Shown piece by piece: positions 1 to 12,449 of a DNA stretch of 64,000 nucleotides; position 1 is the stretch's first letter; each line of letters starts with the position of its first letter. The stretch is taken from NCBI GenBank assembly GCA_032164295.1, contig JAJHTX010000002.1:1178001-1242000 (forward strand), read 5' to 3'. Origin of the DNA: Inonotus obliquus. Taxonomy: Eukaryota; Basidiomycota; Agaricomycetes; Hymenochaetales; Hymenochaetaceae. A program made the position numbers and the translations under genes. Under the pieces are notes generated by a model that made no database searches, had not been told where the DNA came from, and worked only from the letters and a program-made list of their open reading frames with translations.

Positions 1-3000
1 AATTGACATCACTTATAGAAAAGACGTAGATCTTGCGCTTGAATACGAGGTTTTGAAATGCCTCCGTCATATCCTGAACACTGAGGTCAGTAGTATCCAT
101 GTTACTGAGCACAGTTTGAACTGATCCTTGGGCATAGCTTGGAGTCAATGAAACTCTTGTTCACCCATTAATAGCGAACCATATCGCATCGACCTTGAAC
201 ACGCCTCAGATTTCCTCACGAAAGGTCGCTCTTGAGATCTTGACATTTATAGCTTACTGGGAAGACGGGGCACATCATGAGCTAGTTATCTCAGCTTTAG
301 AGGCTCTTAGTCAGGCAAACAACCTAGAGGGCCCGTATGCTTATTGGTTCCAGACAATGGAACGTACCCTTCTTGGCCGAGGAAAGATGGGGAGTCTTGT
401 TGGAGCAAGTGAAGAGATCCGGAAGAACGGCGGTCTAGACAGCTCATTGAACGAGTATGCGGTAAGCTGACACCCTTTCTAGCGCGCTCTTCTGTCTGAT
501 TATCATTTCAGCAAGCAAATCTCTTAGTTATTCACGGCGTCTTGGACCACATAGACGACCTTGACCTGAGATTACACCATCGCACGCTGATGGAATCGGC
601 TGGGCTCAGACGGGTCATGGAAATCTGTCGGGAGTTCGGCTATGCTCAGATTGAGACGCAGTTGGCTCTTATTGAGAAGCTTATTGAAGCAGACGAGCGC
701 GCGCTGCGTGAGCGGATGGATCAAGAAGTTCTCCAGAATTATGCCAACCCTCATGACGTCTTCAATGCAATCATGGCGAAAACCCAAGGGTCAAAGGCCT
801 ACGATCACTTCCTTTCGACAATGCAGCACCTGCTGCTAATTCACGAGGAGGGACAGGCCCTTTCTCATTATTACCAAATTATTGATTCTGTGGTCACCGA
901 CGTCGTTATGGATAGGCAATTGAATGGCGCGGAATCTAAGTTAGGTACCTCGGTAGCAAGGCTCATCGCGCAGCTGAATGAAGCTGAACGCTACCAGCAC
1001 ATCGAGGAACAGGCCAACGAAGCTCGGGGTCGAGCTCTCCAGCTGAAAATCGAGAAGGAAGCTCTGGAGGAGGAAATTTCACAGGGTAGTGATGGTCTTG
1101 TGGGCCGGCTGAAGGAGAAGGTAGCTCAACTCGAGGAGAAAGTGAAGAGCTCAAGAGGGACCATCGAGCTACTCCAAGGTCGACTGGAAGAACAGAAGCG
1201 CGGATACGAGGAACAGATTACCCAACTTGAAGCGCAGATCCTTGAGTTATTCCGGATGCTTAAGGAGCTCGGTCGCGGCGTGGAAGACATTGTCGATCAA
1301 AGTCAATCAATGGATTGTAAGGAGCTCATGGCAACCCTCGAGAAGCAGTTGCAGCGTAACAAGACGATCAGCTTGCTGGAAGGGCGACGCGATTCTAGTC
1401 GAAGAAAGACCAAACTTGGCAAGCGGAAGAGTGATGATGAAGCTGAGGATGTAGATGGTTTAGGTTCATCGCCGTCTCTCAAACGTGGTTCCAAGGCCAT
1501 TGGGAGGGGTAAAAAGCAGTCCTTGCATCCTGATAAAGGCGGCGTGCGTGATTCCCAGTTTGCGGATGCTGACGAGGCTAGTGTGCAAGAACATATTGAG
1601 CAACGGATTGCTGCTGGCGTACACATGGTAAGCTAATGTTCTTTTCGTCGTATTAAAAAGTTGTGCTCAACGCCCGTTTTCTTAAGTATCCGCAGAGGGA
1701 GGGAACAATCTCCAGTCCTCGTAATGCGAGAGCATCGCCATGGAATAACAATGCTTCCCGTCTAGCCCTGGAAGGCGATCCCAGTGTGCATGGTCACCTC
1801 TTGCTACCTGGTCAACCAGATGAGCAGGAACGTGGTGCCCAGAGCAGGGATTCCCACTTGTCAGCAGATGACAAAGAGACCGATAGTGAGTATCGCCAGT
1901 CGAGCAGAAGCGGCTTCTCTGGATACACTGAGGATACTCAAGCGACTTCTGTTGGCTCACGTCCTTCAGTAGAACACCTTCGGCCCTCTAGTACGGAGGG
2001 AGATAATGGTCAATCTGCTGGCCAGCTCTCGCTGGCGCAAGTCTTGGCCAAGAAGATGGCTGGCTTACAAGGAGAATCTCCTATACCCAATTCCGGGCAG
2101 AAGCTTACTTCTGCTGTCGGAGACTCTTCATCAAGTAGCGCACCTCCCCCTCCTCCTCCCCCTCCGCCGCCACCTCCATTGGCTTTGCCTCCGCCGCCTC
2201 CTCCACCGCCACCACCACCTCCTCCCGGCTTCATTGCAACACCTCCAACTTTCTCTTCCGCTCCTATTCCACCCCCTCCGCCGCCGATGCTATCCGCTCC
2301 ACCATCCGCACCTGGTTCTGCACGTCCGTCTATGTACCTCGGCATGAATTTGAATAACCTTGTTATGGCGAGGAAGGACATCTCGATTGCTCCAAGCACA
2401 AAGATGAAACAGCTCCAGTGGGACAAACTTCCGCAGACGCAGGTCGCAAAGACTCTTTGGAGTAACGATCAACCTGATAAAGAGAAGGAATGGATCAAGA
2501 AACTCCGCGAACAGCGCATCTGGGAAGAGATGGAAGAGGACTTTAAGGCGAAGCAACTAGTCATCAACTTGATGGGTTCGTTCATTCTGTCGTAAGATTA
2601 TCTTGTGTGCTAACTAAATTTTTCTGTCCGTAGCCAAACAAAAGAAAGCCGAGCTCCGCAGTGTTCTTGACCCCCAGACTAGGAAGCGTGTTGGTGAGTG
2701 CCATACTTTCATTAGAGAACGGCAAATATCTGATAATTATATCCAGAAATTCTTCTCCAGCGTGTAAAGAATCTACAGCCTGAAGAAATTGCTCTCAAAA
2801 TAGAGCGGTTTGACAAAGAGCTCTGCACAGAAACCTTCCTCGGGGAATTGAAAAATCTTCTTCCGACTCCAGAACAGGTACGTTTTACAAGCGGCTCAAG
2901 ACTGAACTTTCTCACACTGAATCTGTACAGGTCGGAAAGCTCTCCATCTACAGGAATGCAGATGCAGAAGAATTGAATGAGCTGCATGCTGCTGACCGAC

Positions 3001-4508
3001 TAATGGTCAAGCTAATTGGAATTGACCGTCTGGGTCCACGTATAGAGGCTATGCTGTACAGGATAACCTTTGACGAGACGAGGACGCTTCTAGACCAGGG
3101 TGCATCGAAGCTTATCGAGGCAGGCCAAGGATTATTGCACGCATCCCATTTCAAGGAACTTCTCAGCGTACGTATCAGCTCTGGCTTCAGGAGAAGTCTC
3201 GTCACTTATTTAAACATAATAGCTTATTTTACTTATTGGTAATTATATGAATGGAACAGGAGTCAAAGGTGGTGCATTTGGCTTCCGTGTTAGCAGTATC
3301 AATAAGGTGCGCACCTTGCGCCCACGCACGCGTTACTGGAGTAACACCATCTTTATCAGCTCGTGGATACGAAATCACTTAATAATACGACGTTACTGCA
3401 CTTCTTGGAGAGAACTGTATCACAGCATTTCCCAGAGATGGCAGATTTCTTGAACGAGCTCGAGAAGCCTGCAGAGGCGTACAGAGGTACGTGCGCGTTC
3501 AAAATACTTGCTCCACCGCAAAGGCTCACGCTTTCTGGATAGTCAATTTACTGGAGTTGCGCAAAGGCTTTGCAGAATTGCGTGACGGCCTTAAGAAGAT
3601 CAAGTCCGAGCTTGATGAGCACTTCTCCGATAGCGATCTAAATACTCCGTTTGTCTCCCAGATGTGGTCCTTTGTCGGCAAGGCCGGCTCCCGACTGGAT
3701 GATCTGCAGGATGACATAGAGACGGCAGACACCATGTTCAGCAAGGCCGTGAGCTATTATGGCGAGGAGGACCGTGGGATGACGTCTTCGGAATTTTATG
3801 GCATATTCAAGACTTTTGTGACTTCGTACAGGGTGAGCATGGTAGAGTTACTGTCTTGTAACGGGAGCTCACGACACTGTGTAGAAATGCCAAATGGACA
3901 ACAGGACAGCACAGGAAGAGCGTGAAGCAGCTGATAGGCGCCGAAAAGCCGCCGAGGAAGCGAAAGCTGATCGTACCGCTAGGAGAAAGGAAGCCGCTGA
4001 TAACGGTGCCGGAGACAATGCTGTACTGGATACACTCTTGGAGAAACTGCGCAATGGGGATAGTGTCGGGCGTAAGGCTCGCAAAAACCGTCGCGCCAAT
4101 GGCAGTACTAGTAGCGGTGCTACACGGCGTCGGGATGTCAACAGCGAGGAACCGACCGATGCAGCCTTTGAGCTTAGTCTTCCAGAGCCAGGTGACAAGA
4201 CTGTGGACCTCGCACGAGACATGCTGGCAGCCTTGAAGTCAGATGGGTTCGAGGCGTTCACTCCCACGACTGGGTCAACGCCACAGCGACGGAGACGAAG
4301 AAGTAGGCCGCGCCGTCGAATAATATCAGAATTTGGCGCCGAGGAAATATTATCGTCACCGTCACTGTCAGATTATCGTGAATTATCGGGAACGGAGGAT
4401 GGAGACGGGTATCAAGTGTTTTCGAGACCAGAGACACCATCATCGTCGGGACGTGATTCCAGACAAGGATATACCGAGGATGCAGACGCGACAATTAGGC
4501 GACGTTGA
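1..4508 (+). CDS. BNI1: Diaphanous-type formin, 5' end missing
   Basis: Actin nucleator and elongator that builds cables for polarised growth and the cytokinetic ring, acting under Rho GTPases at hyphal tips and septa. The window opens inside the Rho-binding GBD (codons resembling DLALEYEVLKCLRHIL), so the N-terminus lies upstream. The FH3/dimerisation region follows (about 195-1060), then a coiled coil (about 1060-1380), a polyproline FH1 (2141-2287) and an FH2 domain (about 2395-3940). FH2 has the signature LIGNYMNGTGVKGGAFGF, read across an intron that ends in TAG at 3220. The tail has a DAD-like helix, ARDMLAALKSDGFEAF, followed by an arginine-rich stretch, which is the autoinhibitory element of diaphanous formins. 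At least eight short introns are visible. The stop is at 4506-4508. Identity as a fungal BNI1/SEPA/FOR-type formin is secure; the exact orthologue name is by analogy. Confidence 0.93.
2141..2287 (+). repeat. CCN-rich polyproline tract of formin FH1
   Basis: Low-complexity run of proline codons (CCT, CCC, CCG, CCA mixed) in two or three blocks of 9-13 prolines separated by short Ala/Leu/Gly spacers. It is the profilin-binding FH1 segment. Mixed codon use argues against recent microsatellite slippage. The antisense frame gives a spurious polyglycine ORF. Confidence 0.9.
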
Positions 4509-4843
4509 CGTCGTCCAGAACCAGACATTTGCTCGTTTTATTTTACGATTGTTCGCGAAATTGGCTTTGGATGGTGTTTTCATCTGCTTTGTGTCTACTT
4601 TCCTGTCATTCGTATTGATTATTCATTCGCTTATGCAGCATTCCAATTTGATACGTTGACGTATTCGCAGCACCCTCCTTGGATTAGAGTAAAGAGTAAA
4701 CGTGTATATGGATTATTCGAATTACCCTTGCCGTTCAAGTATATAATTTGTTTTTCGTATTTTCACTTCAGGTGTCAGGACTGTCAAATCACGCGACACA
4801 CTATGGTGTCGCACGGTAGTATTACAACTTCAAGAGCTCAATC
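4509..4843. other. Intergenic: formin 3' end to COQ7 5' end
   Basis: 335 bp between two same-strand genes. It must hold the formin 3' UTR and the COQ7 promoter. It is AT-rich with no supported ORF and no motif I can assign. Confidence 0.6.
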
Positions 4844-5646
4844 ATGAACAGACCAAGTTCAAAAATCATTCAGCACCTAGCTATCCGAAGATGGATGTCT
4901 GCAAGACACCTATCATCGACCAAGGGTTCTCTTCCGTCCGAAGCGTACACAAAAGCCTCGCCAGACGTTTCGGTCACTGGAACACCTGCACTCACACCAT
5001 CTCAGCACGCCTGTCTGGATAGGGCAATACGAATTGACCAAGCAGGAGAAATTGCAGCTAATTACATCTATAAAGGCCAGATGGCCGTCTTGGGAAGGGA
5101 TAGAAATCTTCGACCCATCATCCAGGTTCGTTGCCTTCATTCTTTTAGCTATGAGGTTCGTGTCTGACTAGGTGTAGGAAATGTGGGACCAAGAGAAGAA
5201 ACATATAGACGTTATGGATAAGCTACAAGTACAACACCGAGTTCGGCCTACTGTCTTGTCAGATGTCGCAAGGGTAGCTGGATATGTTTTGGGGGCAGGT
5301 ACAGCTATGATGGGCAAGGAAGCTGCGATGGCTTGTACAGAGGCGGTTGAGACGGTTATTGGAGAACACTATGACGAGTACGTTCTCATTCTTCATTTAG
5401 TGCCAGCTTCTCATTCATTTCATCGTATCAAATGACAGTCAACTGAAGGAGATGGAGAGTATACCCTCCGACCACCCAAGTATCCCACTTCTGCGAGATG
5501 TCATAAAAGAATTCCGAGACGACGAACTAGAACATCTAGACACGGCCGTTGAACATCACGCACAACGTGCGCCTGCACATGCATTATTGAGCGCTGTTGT
5601 CGGTGCTGGATGTAAGGTAGCGATTGAATTGTGCAAACGAATATGA
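4844..5646 (+). CDS. COQ7: 5-demethoxyubiquinone hydroxylase, mitochondrial
   Basis: Di-iron monooxygenase that hydroxylates demethoxyubiquinone in the penultimate step of coenzyme Q synthesis, at the inner mitochondrial membrane in the CoQ synthome. Three exons (about 4844-5125, 5179-5378, 5443-5646) give about 229 residues. The first 30 or so residues are rich in Arg and Ser without acids, as in a mitochondrial presequence. The family core begins with RIDQAGEIAANYIYKGQ. Iron ligands are visible: Glu in DQAGE, the ExxH of QEKKH, Glu in AVETVIGEHY, and the ExxH of DDELEH. Length and motifs match complete, active CAT5/COQ7 proteins. The ATG at 4844 is the first in frame and gives the presequence. 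Confidence 0.95.
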
Positions 5647-6346
5647 TCAAGTTGTTGGGCTCTCCGGTATATCTCTAGGTAATATTAGTTCCCTGCCAAC
5701 GACTCGTCTTTACGTTTCCCCATCCAACTGTACTTGGCCTAAAAGATTCATAAATTAATGGTAATCATTATTGATAAGAAAGGGGAGGGGAGGAGAGGCT
5801 CACGTCCGTTCGTGCGCAAGCGTATATACAGAGACCTGGAATGACAACCAGGCCGACGAGCCCTATACGAGCAGTGCTCCTTGTCCACTTGAAGTGCTTG
5901 TAAACATCTTCACGCTGTATACTGTATCAGTACGAGTGCATCTTATTGAGTAGAATACACGAACCATCTGGTTGTATCGCTCAAGAGCGGGGTCGAGCTG
6001 ACGGAAAGTCTATGAGCACCATATATTGGTTGGCGGACGATATTGGACGTCTCTTACGGTCACGGAAGCTAGAGATCCGTTGATTAGTTATCCAGCCATT
6101 ACTCGTCGTACGATTCAACTCACCACGCGGCGCCATGGTTTATATCTGTGCAGTCAAGCAAGGCAAAGTTAATAAAGTCTATGAGTTGACACTCAGGCTG
6201 GCTAGAAGGTATTGTTCGGGTGCATGACCGTGGGAGCTCACATGACCCAGTCCTCACGTTACACGTCCAAAGCTGCCTTCTTTGCATCTTGTCTTTGTCT
6301 TTAACCTCATTCACGGCTACTACACTACCACCACTCGTCTGCTAAC
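5647..6346. other. Intergenic: COQ7 3' end to RBM5-like 5' end
   Basis: 700 bp with only short, unconvincing ORFs on both strands. A purine-rich stretch lies near 5780-5800. The last 100 bp before 6347 are pyrimidine-rich, as in a transcript leader. No RNA gene or repeat recognised. Confidence 0.5.
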
Positions 6347-9196
6347 ATGTCTTACAGTCGAGAATGGGACTATGGGAAGGATTGGAATGATGGAGGAGGA
6401 TATCGTGGTCACGCGAGGGAACGAGAGGATGACGAGTTCTACGGCGAAGGAAAGAGGAGGAAGTACAACAACGGAGTTCGCATACACTAGGCGACAGACG
6501 CTTTTCATCGTCCGCTTACAATCCAATCACTTTGCAGGGCTACCAGGACTCTTGGTCTTATGGTGACAACGGGTCCTATGGGACTGACGGTCACGGCTCA
6601 AATGATTACGCCTATGCCGACAATTACAATAACTCTGGCTATGATCATTCCTATGATAGCCGGGATGACCGGTCACACCGCTGGCCTCAGCAAAATCGCA
6701 AGAAACATGTTGCAAGCGAACCGAGTCCTCATGTTATTTTCTTGGGATTGGACTTTGACTTCACTGAAGCGGATGTGAGTGCCACACAAGTTTGCTGCTT
6801 TCTTCAAAAGTTAACAATGTCGTGTAGCTGCAGAGCTTCTTAAAGGGACGAGGATGCGCCATTGAGACAGTCACAATAATCCGCGATCGAAATACAGGCA
6901 CTTGCCCATTCACACAATTGTCTGCTTCTGTGTCCTGACGATGTCTTCCCATTGGATTTTAAAGGTCAATCCAAGGGTTTCGGCTTCGCCCAGTTTAGGT
7001 CCACAGAGGATGCTCGCTCCTTCGTCGACCCGAACTTCCCCTTCATCTCGGTTCCACCCCCGGCTTCTCACGGAGCGTCAGCGGCTGCTGCTTATAGACA
7101 GGCCGCGGAAACTGGATTGCATACGGGAAAACGAGTCAAGATTGATTACTCTCAGAGTGCAAATGCAGCTGGACAAGGAAAGCGCGGTCCCCAATTCTCA
7201 AATGATGGAACTCGCGATATCGGAAACTCACAATCTGCTGTGTTGCTCTTCCGTGGTCTGGATCCTTTGTCTGGTCCGGCAGCTATTGCACAGGCTATGA
7301 AATTCTCCTCTGGGCCAAACGTAGAGGGAGCCAAGGGAATGAAAAGGGTAATTTTGGTAAAGGACAAAGCAACTTTGGCTAGTTGGGGCTATGCTTTTGT
7401 CGAATTCGTTGATGTTCAGGTACGAGATACCTCAATTGATCCTTCGATCACTTCTTACCCGCAGTTTGTTTTCTAGGCTGCTTCAGCTGTCTTAGCGGCG
7501 ACTATGTCACCAGACCTACACCCGAATGGGTTTCGCATATCAGATCGCCCTGTCGCAGCCTCCTTTGCGCATCCGTACTCCTTCCAGCCGATAGAGCATA
7601 GCATGTATCGCGACGAATCTTGTATCGCGTCATCCTTGAACCTCGGAGGTGCTGATGGGACATGGGTTAAGTATTGGGATGAATCTGCCACACTTGCGAC
7701 TATGGAGTTCAAAGTAGAGGAATCGCAGAATCAGACTGAAACGGTTGCTACTAAGGAAAAGAAGGACAAAGAGAAGAAGCGAACGAAAGGTGGGCTGCCA
7801 TTCTTGATATAACAAGGCTATGATGGTTATATCGCAACTCCACTGTAGCAACCACCGAAGGGCCTGCGATTGCCGCCGAAGCTTCAACGTTGCCTGTGTC
7901 AAAAAAACCTGTGACCTTGAGCTTCAACAAAGTCGGATCTGCCACGAAGGCTGCAGGTACGTAACGTGTTGTTATTTTCTTCAGATTTACCCAACGTTAT
8001 TTTCGCAGCCGGTGCTGGTCCTTCTCAAGCCGCCCTTCTTCTTGCTAGCCATGATGATGACGCAGCAGATGCTAACGGGTTTGATGCACCCGCGACAAAC
8101 GCAGAAGATCTGAAATGTAAGTCAGTCCAGCCGCTATGTTCTTCCTGTGCTCACTGTAAGATATAGCGAAGCAAGCGCAAAAGGTTCCTCCTCTGATAGC
8201 AAGCAAGAAAATTGTGAACAACATTTCGAAATGGAACCAAGTCCAGGAGGAACTGAGCAGCGGTACGCATGGATCATCTACGGTGGCACCGTCGACGACA
8301 CCTTCAGCATTGGTGACTCCAGTGAAGGCTGTGAGTAGACTGGTTATTTGATCCTTCGCATATCGACTCACATGAATATGAAGCGTTCGCGGACTCCGGA
8401 ACCCATAAATGAGCTCGAATTCTCAGATACAAAAGCAATTACATGTCTTTTATGTTCTCGTCAATTCAAGACCTTGGAGCAACTGAAGAGACACAACAAG
8501 GAGTCTGAACTCCACAAGGTAATTTCAGCCCAGTGTACGGTGACTTCTTTATATTGACGTTTCCTTCTACGTGCTATAGAAAAACTTCAAAGATGCTAAT
8601 CTCCGCGAGATTGCTCGCGAAAAAGCCCGCGCGTCGAAGAAGAAAGAAGAAGAGAAAACAGACACTGACCAGTCAGCATCAAAGTCACAGTATCGCGACC
8701 GAGCATCCGAGCGTCGATCGTTGTTCAACCAACCTGAGGTACCTCTTCCAGAAGGGACTGCTCAGACGAAAGGAGGTAGTGGAAGTGGTGGTAAACGATC
8801 GGCGGAAGCACCACCTCGACCGCCGTCTCCTCCTACACCTGCCCCTGCCCCGGCAAAGGACGAGAACAATATCGGGAATAAGCTGCTCAAGATGATGGGT
8901 TGGACTGAAGGAACGGGACTTGGCACGACTGGAGAAGGAAGGGTTGATCCAGTGTACGCATTAACATCACTTCCACCTCCACATTTCGCTTTGGCTGACT
9001 TGAGTGAAGTCAAACGGCGATTTATGCCTCTGGTGCTGGCCTAGGTTCCAGCAAAGGGCGTGAAGTTGGAAAGTATCAGGATGGTTACTCTGGCTATGTT
9101 CAGATGGCGAAGGATGTTGTAAGTCCCTTGTTTTGCCTTTGCATCATGTCCCCTCACTCACCCCTCACTCAGGCGAGGGAACGTTATGAACATTGA
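6347..9196 (+). CDS. RBM5: RBM5/RBM10-like splicing regulator (2 RRM, C2H2, G-patch)
   Basis: Predicted nuclear pre-mRNA splicing factor. The start at 6347 opens an exon rich in Tyr, Asp, Arg and Gly (MSYSREWDYGKDWNDGGGY), then an intron leads to a second Tyr/Ser/Asp/Gly-rich exon at 6537. RRM1 runs from HVIFLGLDFDFTEAD (about 6730) through SKGFGFAQF (RNP1, about 6970). RRM2 spans about 7235-7560 with SWGYAFVEF as RNP1. A C2H2 finger, CLLCSRQF...LKRHNKESELH, lies at about 8434-8515, and a G-patch (KLLKMMGWTEGTGLGTTGEG) at about 8880-8945. The G-patch activates DEAH helicases of the Prp43 type. This domain order is that of RBM5/6/10. The end is read as an intron at 9118-9172 followed by ARERYEH and a stop. 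I do not see the RanBP2 zinc finger or a clear OCRE repeat of the animal proteins. Confidence 0.82.
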
Positions 9197-9326
9197 TATT
9201 AGGGACTCTTTCTTGCTTCTGCATTTTTCATTATCGCTTTGGTGCATTATATTAGTTTTGGCATAAGGTACAATAATGGATGGTCCTGTTCATCATTATG
9301 ATCAAGAAATTACTACGTGATCAATG

Positions 9327-10347
9327 TCAAGCGAGCGCGAAAGCAGCAAGAGCGCTGACAAGAATTATAGCAGCCGAGTTCTTGAACGGTGCCAAACCGA
9401 GAGCACTGTTCGTATCCGTTGTCTCTGTAGAGTCTGTTGCGGAACCAGTAGCTGTTCCTGTTCCAGATGTCGGGACAGGCAGTGTAGAAGTTTCAACCGC
9501 ACTAGTAGCAGAAACGCTGGCTGTCGCTTCACCTTCCTCAACGGTGAAATACGTGCCGGCGACGGGACCCTCAAGTCCAGTCGAAGAAACGTAATCGGAG
9601 AGGGAAAAGACGGAGACTCCGACATTCGGCGTGGAAAGGTCATCCGGCGGGGTGAAGCTTGATGGCTGTGTGTAGAGCAAAATGACGTAGCTAGTATAAA
9701 AGAAATTGAGAGATGGAATCTTTTGTAAGATAATGGATGAACAGTATGTACCGATGGGCACCACTGCCTGCGGCCGGACCAGGGCCAGCATACTCGGTGA
9801 TAGCAATGGCCGAAGAGTTATCAACGGTGCGATTGTTTCCGGATCCTACGAAGTGACCCCAAAATATGCATGTAAGGAACGGGTCTACGAGTGTACAGAA
9901 GCCTTACCGTCGGAAAGAGACGCGTTGTTGACGAGCCAGTGACGCGTCTGCCCGGCGGATTGATCCGTCCCGACAATGTCAGCGTCGACCATGGTGAGGG
10001 TGAAGGAGTCACCCAGGGAGACGCTCGAGTTGGCAGTGGCAATTGTCACGGTCGGGGTGGATGCCACCTCTGAAAAGTAACGGTGCCAACATGAACAAAC
10101 CTGGGTCGTTCATCGAATGAAAAGACAACTCACGGTCGATAGTAAGTGCCTGACCAGGCTGAATGACGCCAACACCGTCGAAAGAGACGGACATGGCTGC
10201 AACCGGGGTAAAGTTGGCAAGAAGGTCTGGGACGAGACCGGCATTTTGGAAGTGGGCCTGAATTGCCTCGATTTCAAGGGGGGTATTCGTGTCTTGAGCA
10301 TTGACGAATGTAAAGAGCGACAGAGCGAGAACGAGTGATTGAATCAT
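9327..10347 (-). CDS. Secreted PEBP-like protein, GPI-type tail
   Basis: Phosphatidylethanolamine-binding-protein fold, extracellular or wall-anchored. The start at 10347 gives a signal peptide (MIQSLVLALSLFTFVNA). The PEBP core follows: TLTMVDADIVG, then QTRHWLVNN, the HW segment of the ligand pocket, and AHRYVILLYTQP, the GxHRYV...QP motif. A Ser/Thr-rich linker (about 9400-9540) precedes a hydrophobic C-terminus (AAIILVSALAAFALA), the usual layout for a GPI signal. Three or so short introns interrupt the gene (for example near 10080-10130 and 9850-9900). The biological role of secreted fungal PEBP proteins is not established, so I infer only fold and location. It is divergent with GSK3 across 506 bp. 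Confidence 0.82.
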
Positions 10348-10853
10348 TTTTCGTTTAATTTTGCGGATGTATTGAAGGTGAGGGTTGGGGATGAACGGGG
10401 TGAGCGTGCGAAACACGGTCTTTGGCGGTTTTTATACTCGCTACACGCGTAGCACGCTACTACAGTGCGGGCGCGCTCGTCGCTTCAGCCAAGAGCATCT
10501 AAATAATACAGCAAAAAAAGGGCCGCCTACCTATGCCAGATGTGTGGTGAATGTGCATGCATGTATGGGGCAGCGCACTGCATTAGAATACAAATAAAAT
10601 AAAATAGAATAAATGCAGGACCTAGCGTGGGAAAATTCTGGGGTCATCTGCCTCGTTGTGGTCCCCTCGTCGCTCGCCGTCTCTTCCTCTCCCTTCCTCC
10701 ATCCAACACCAGCCAGCACATTCACAACTCTCGGCTAAACAGGCTCCTTCTTTCTTCTTATTTATATAAATCATTCTCTCGTAACGGTTAGCAGCCCTTT
10801 GCCCGTCTCCTCCACTCACAAATCTTTCCTTCGCCATTCCTTCCATCACAATC
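10348..10853. other. Divergent promoter region between PEBP-like gene and GSK3
   Basis: 506 bp. The PEBP side has a near-perfect TATA-type element (TTTATA near 10430 on the minus reading) and one ACGCGT at about 10444. The GSK3 side carries a long pyrimidine-rich leader (about 10660-10850), typical of highly expressed fungal genes. No ORF supported. Confidence 0.5.
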
Positions 10854-12449
10854 ATGGCAAACCACGGCCCAATAAACGGTGTAAAGATCTCAGGTATGCT
10901 TATCACTCCTTTCTCTTCATCTGCTCTCTCATCTCTCATCGTCTTGAAGCGATCGACGACCCTCACAAGATCGTTAGGGTAATCGCCTCCGATGGTAGGA
11001 CTGGCGACCAAAAAGAAGTCGCTTATACAAACTGCAAAGTCATCGGTAACGGCTCCTTTGGTATCGTCTTCCAGGCAAGGCTCGTAGGCGGTCAGAGGGA
11101 TGGAGATGATATTGCTATCAAGAAAGTCCTTCAGGATAAGCGCTTCAAGGTTCGTCCTTCTCTTTCTGCTCATCCCCACCTCCTCTCCTTCCTACCTGAT
11201 TTGGTCATTCAACCCCGCGTCCCGTCCTCATCGTCTCTCACACCTTTCGGTACATGTATAGAATCGCGAACTCCAAATCATGAGGCTGGTGTCGCACCCG
11301 AACGTGGTTGATCTCAAAGCATTCTTCTACTCCAATGGCGAGAAGGTCCGTCGATCTACCGAATCCTATCAATCGATTCTAACATTTGATTGGCGTGAAT
11401 CAGAAAGACGAAGTCTACCTCAACCTCGTCCTCGAATACGTCCCCGAGACTGTATATCGTGCCTCAAGGCACTACGTCAAGTTGAAGCAGTCAATGCCTA
11501 CTCTGCAAATCAAGCTGTATATGTACCAACTCCTGCGCTCGCTCGCATACATTCACTCTGTTGGCATATGCCATCGGGATATAAAGCCGCAGAATTTGCT
11601 GCTTAATCCGTCGACCGGTGTACTCAAACTTTGCGACTTTGGGTCTGCAAAGATCCTGGTTGCGGGAGAGCCGAATGTCAGCTATATCTGTTCGAGATAT
11701 TACCGAGCCCCGGAGCTGATTTTCGGGGCAACGAATTACACCACCAATATAGGTCTGTTTATCTTTATTTTGCATACACAGCATTTGTTCCTTACTATGA
11801 GCTTTTAAACTCAGATATCTGGTCAACTGGTTGCGTCATGGCCGAGCTTATGCTCGGACAGCCTTTGTTCCCCGGCGAGAGTGGAATTGATCAGCTCGTC
11901 GAGATTATCAAAGTGCTGGGGACGCCATCAAGAGAGCAGATCAAAACGATGAATCCCAACTACATGGAGCACAAGTTCCCACAGATCAAACCTCATCCTT
12001 TCCACAAGGTACGTGCTCGGACGCCGGCGCTTGAATGCAAAATTTACATCCCTATCTACGAACCAGGTGTTCAGGCCACGCACAGCACCTGAGGCGATTG
12101 ACTTGGTTGCCAAGTTGCTAGAATACACGCCTGAAGCCCGCCTAAGCGCCATTGAGGCGATGTGTCATCCCTTCTTCGACGAGCTGAAGGTTGAGGGAAT
12201 GAGGATGCCGAATGGCAAGGAGTTCCCTAGGTTGTTTGACTTTACGAGGGAAGGTGAGTCGTGGCTGTGCATCGGTTGTATTTTGTGTATGCTGATGGTT
12301 TGCGACTTGCTTCAGAAATGTCCATCCGACCTGATCTGATGCGACAGCTAGTACCACCTCACTGTGAGACGGAGCTAAAGGCACGAGGAATTGACCTGGA
12401 TAACTTTGTACCGATACCTGTTGAACAGCTTCGAATTTCGCTCGACTAG
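10854..12449 (+). CDS. GSK3: Glycogen synthase kinase 3 (shaggy/Rim11 type)
   Basis: CMGC serine/threonine kinase that phosphorylates primed substrates. Spliced exons give about 395 residues. The first exon, [13 protein letters not shown], is followed by an intron at about 10896-10947 and [11 protein letters not shown]. Kinase hallmarks are the loop GNGSFGIVF, the ATP lysine in [14 protein letters not shown] (catalytic Asp near residue 167), DFG at 186-188, and the activating tyrosine in [13 protein letters not shown] near residue 202. That loop also contains the Arg that helps bind a pre-phosphorylated substrate. The C-terminus ends shortly after the kinase fold, like fungal GSK3. About six short introns. 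Identity is very clear. Confidence 0.96.

Noticed and set aside
2010..2426. Minus-strand 138-codon polyglycine ORF
   Set aside because: It is the exact antisense of the formin FH1 polyproline tract and of flanking formin coding sequence.
10622..11179. 185-codon minus-strand ORF opposite the GSK3 5' end
   Set aside because: Antisense to GSK3 exons with no signal of its own; GSK3 is unambiguous.
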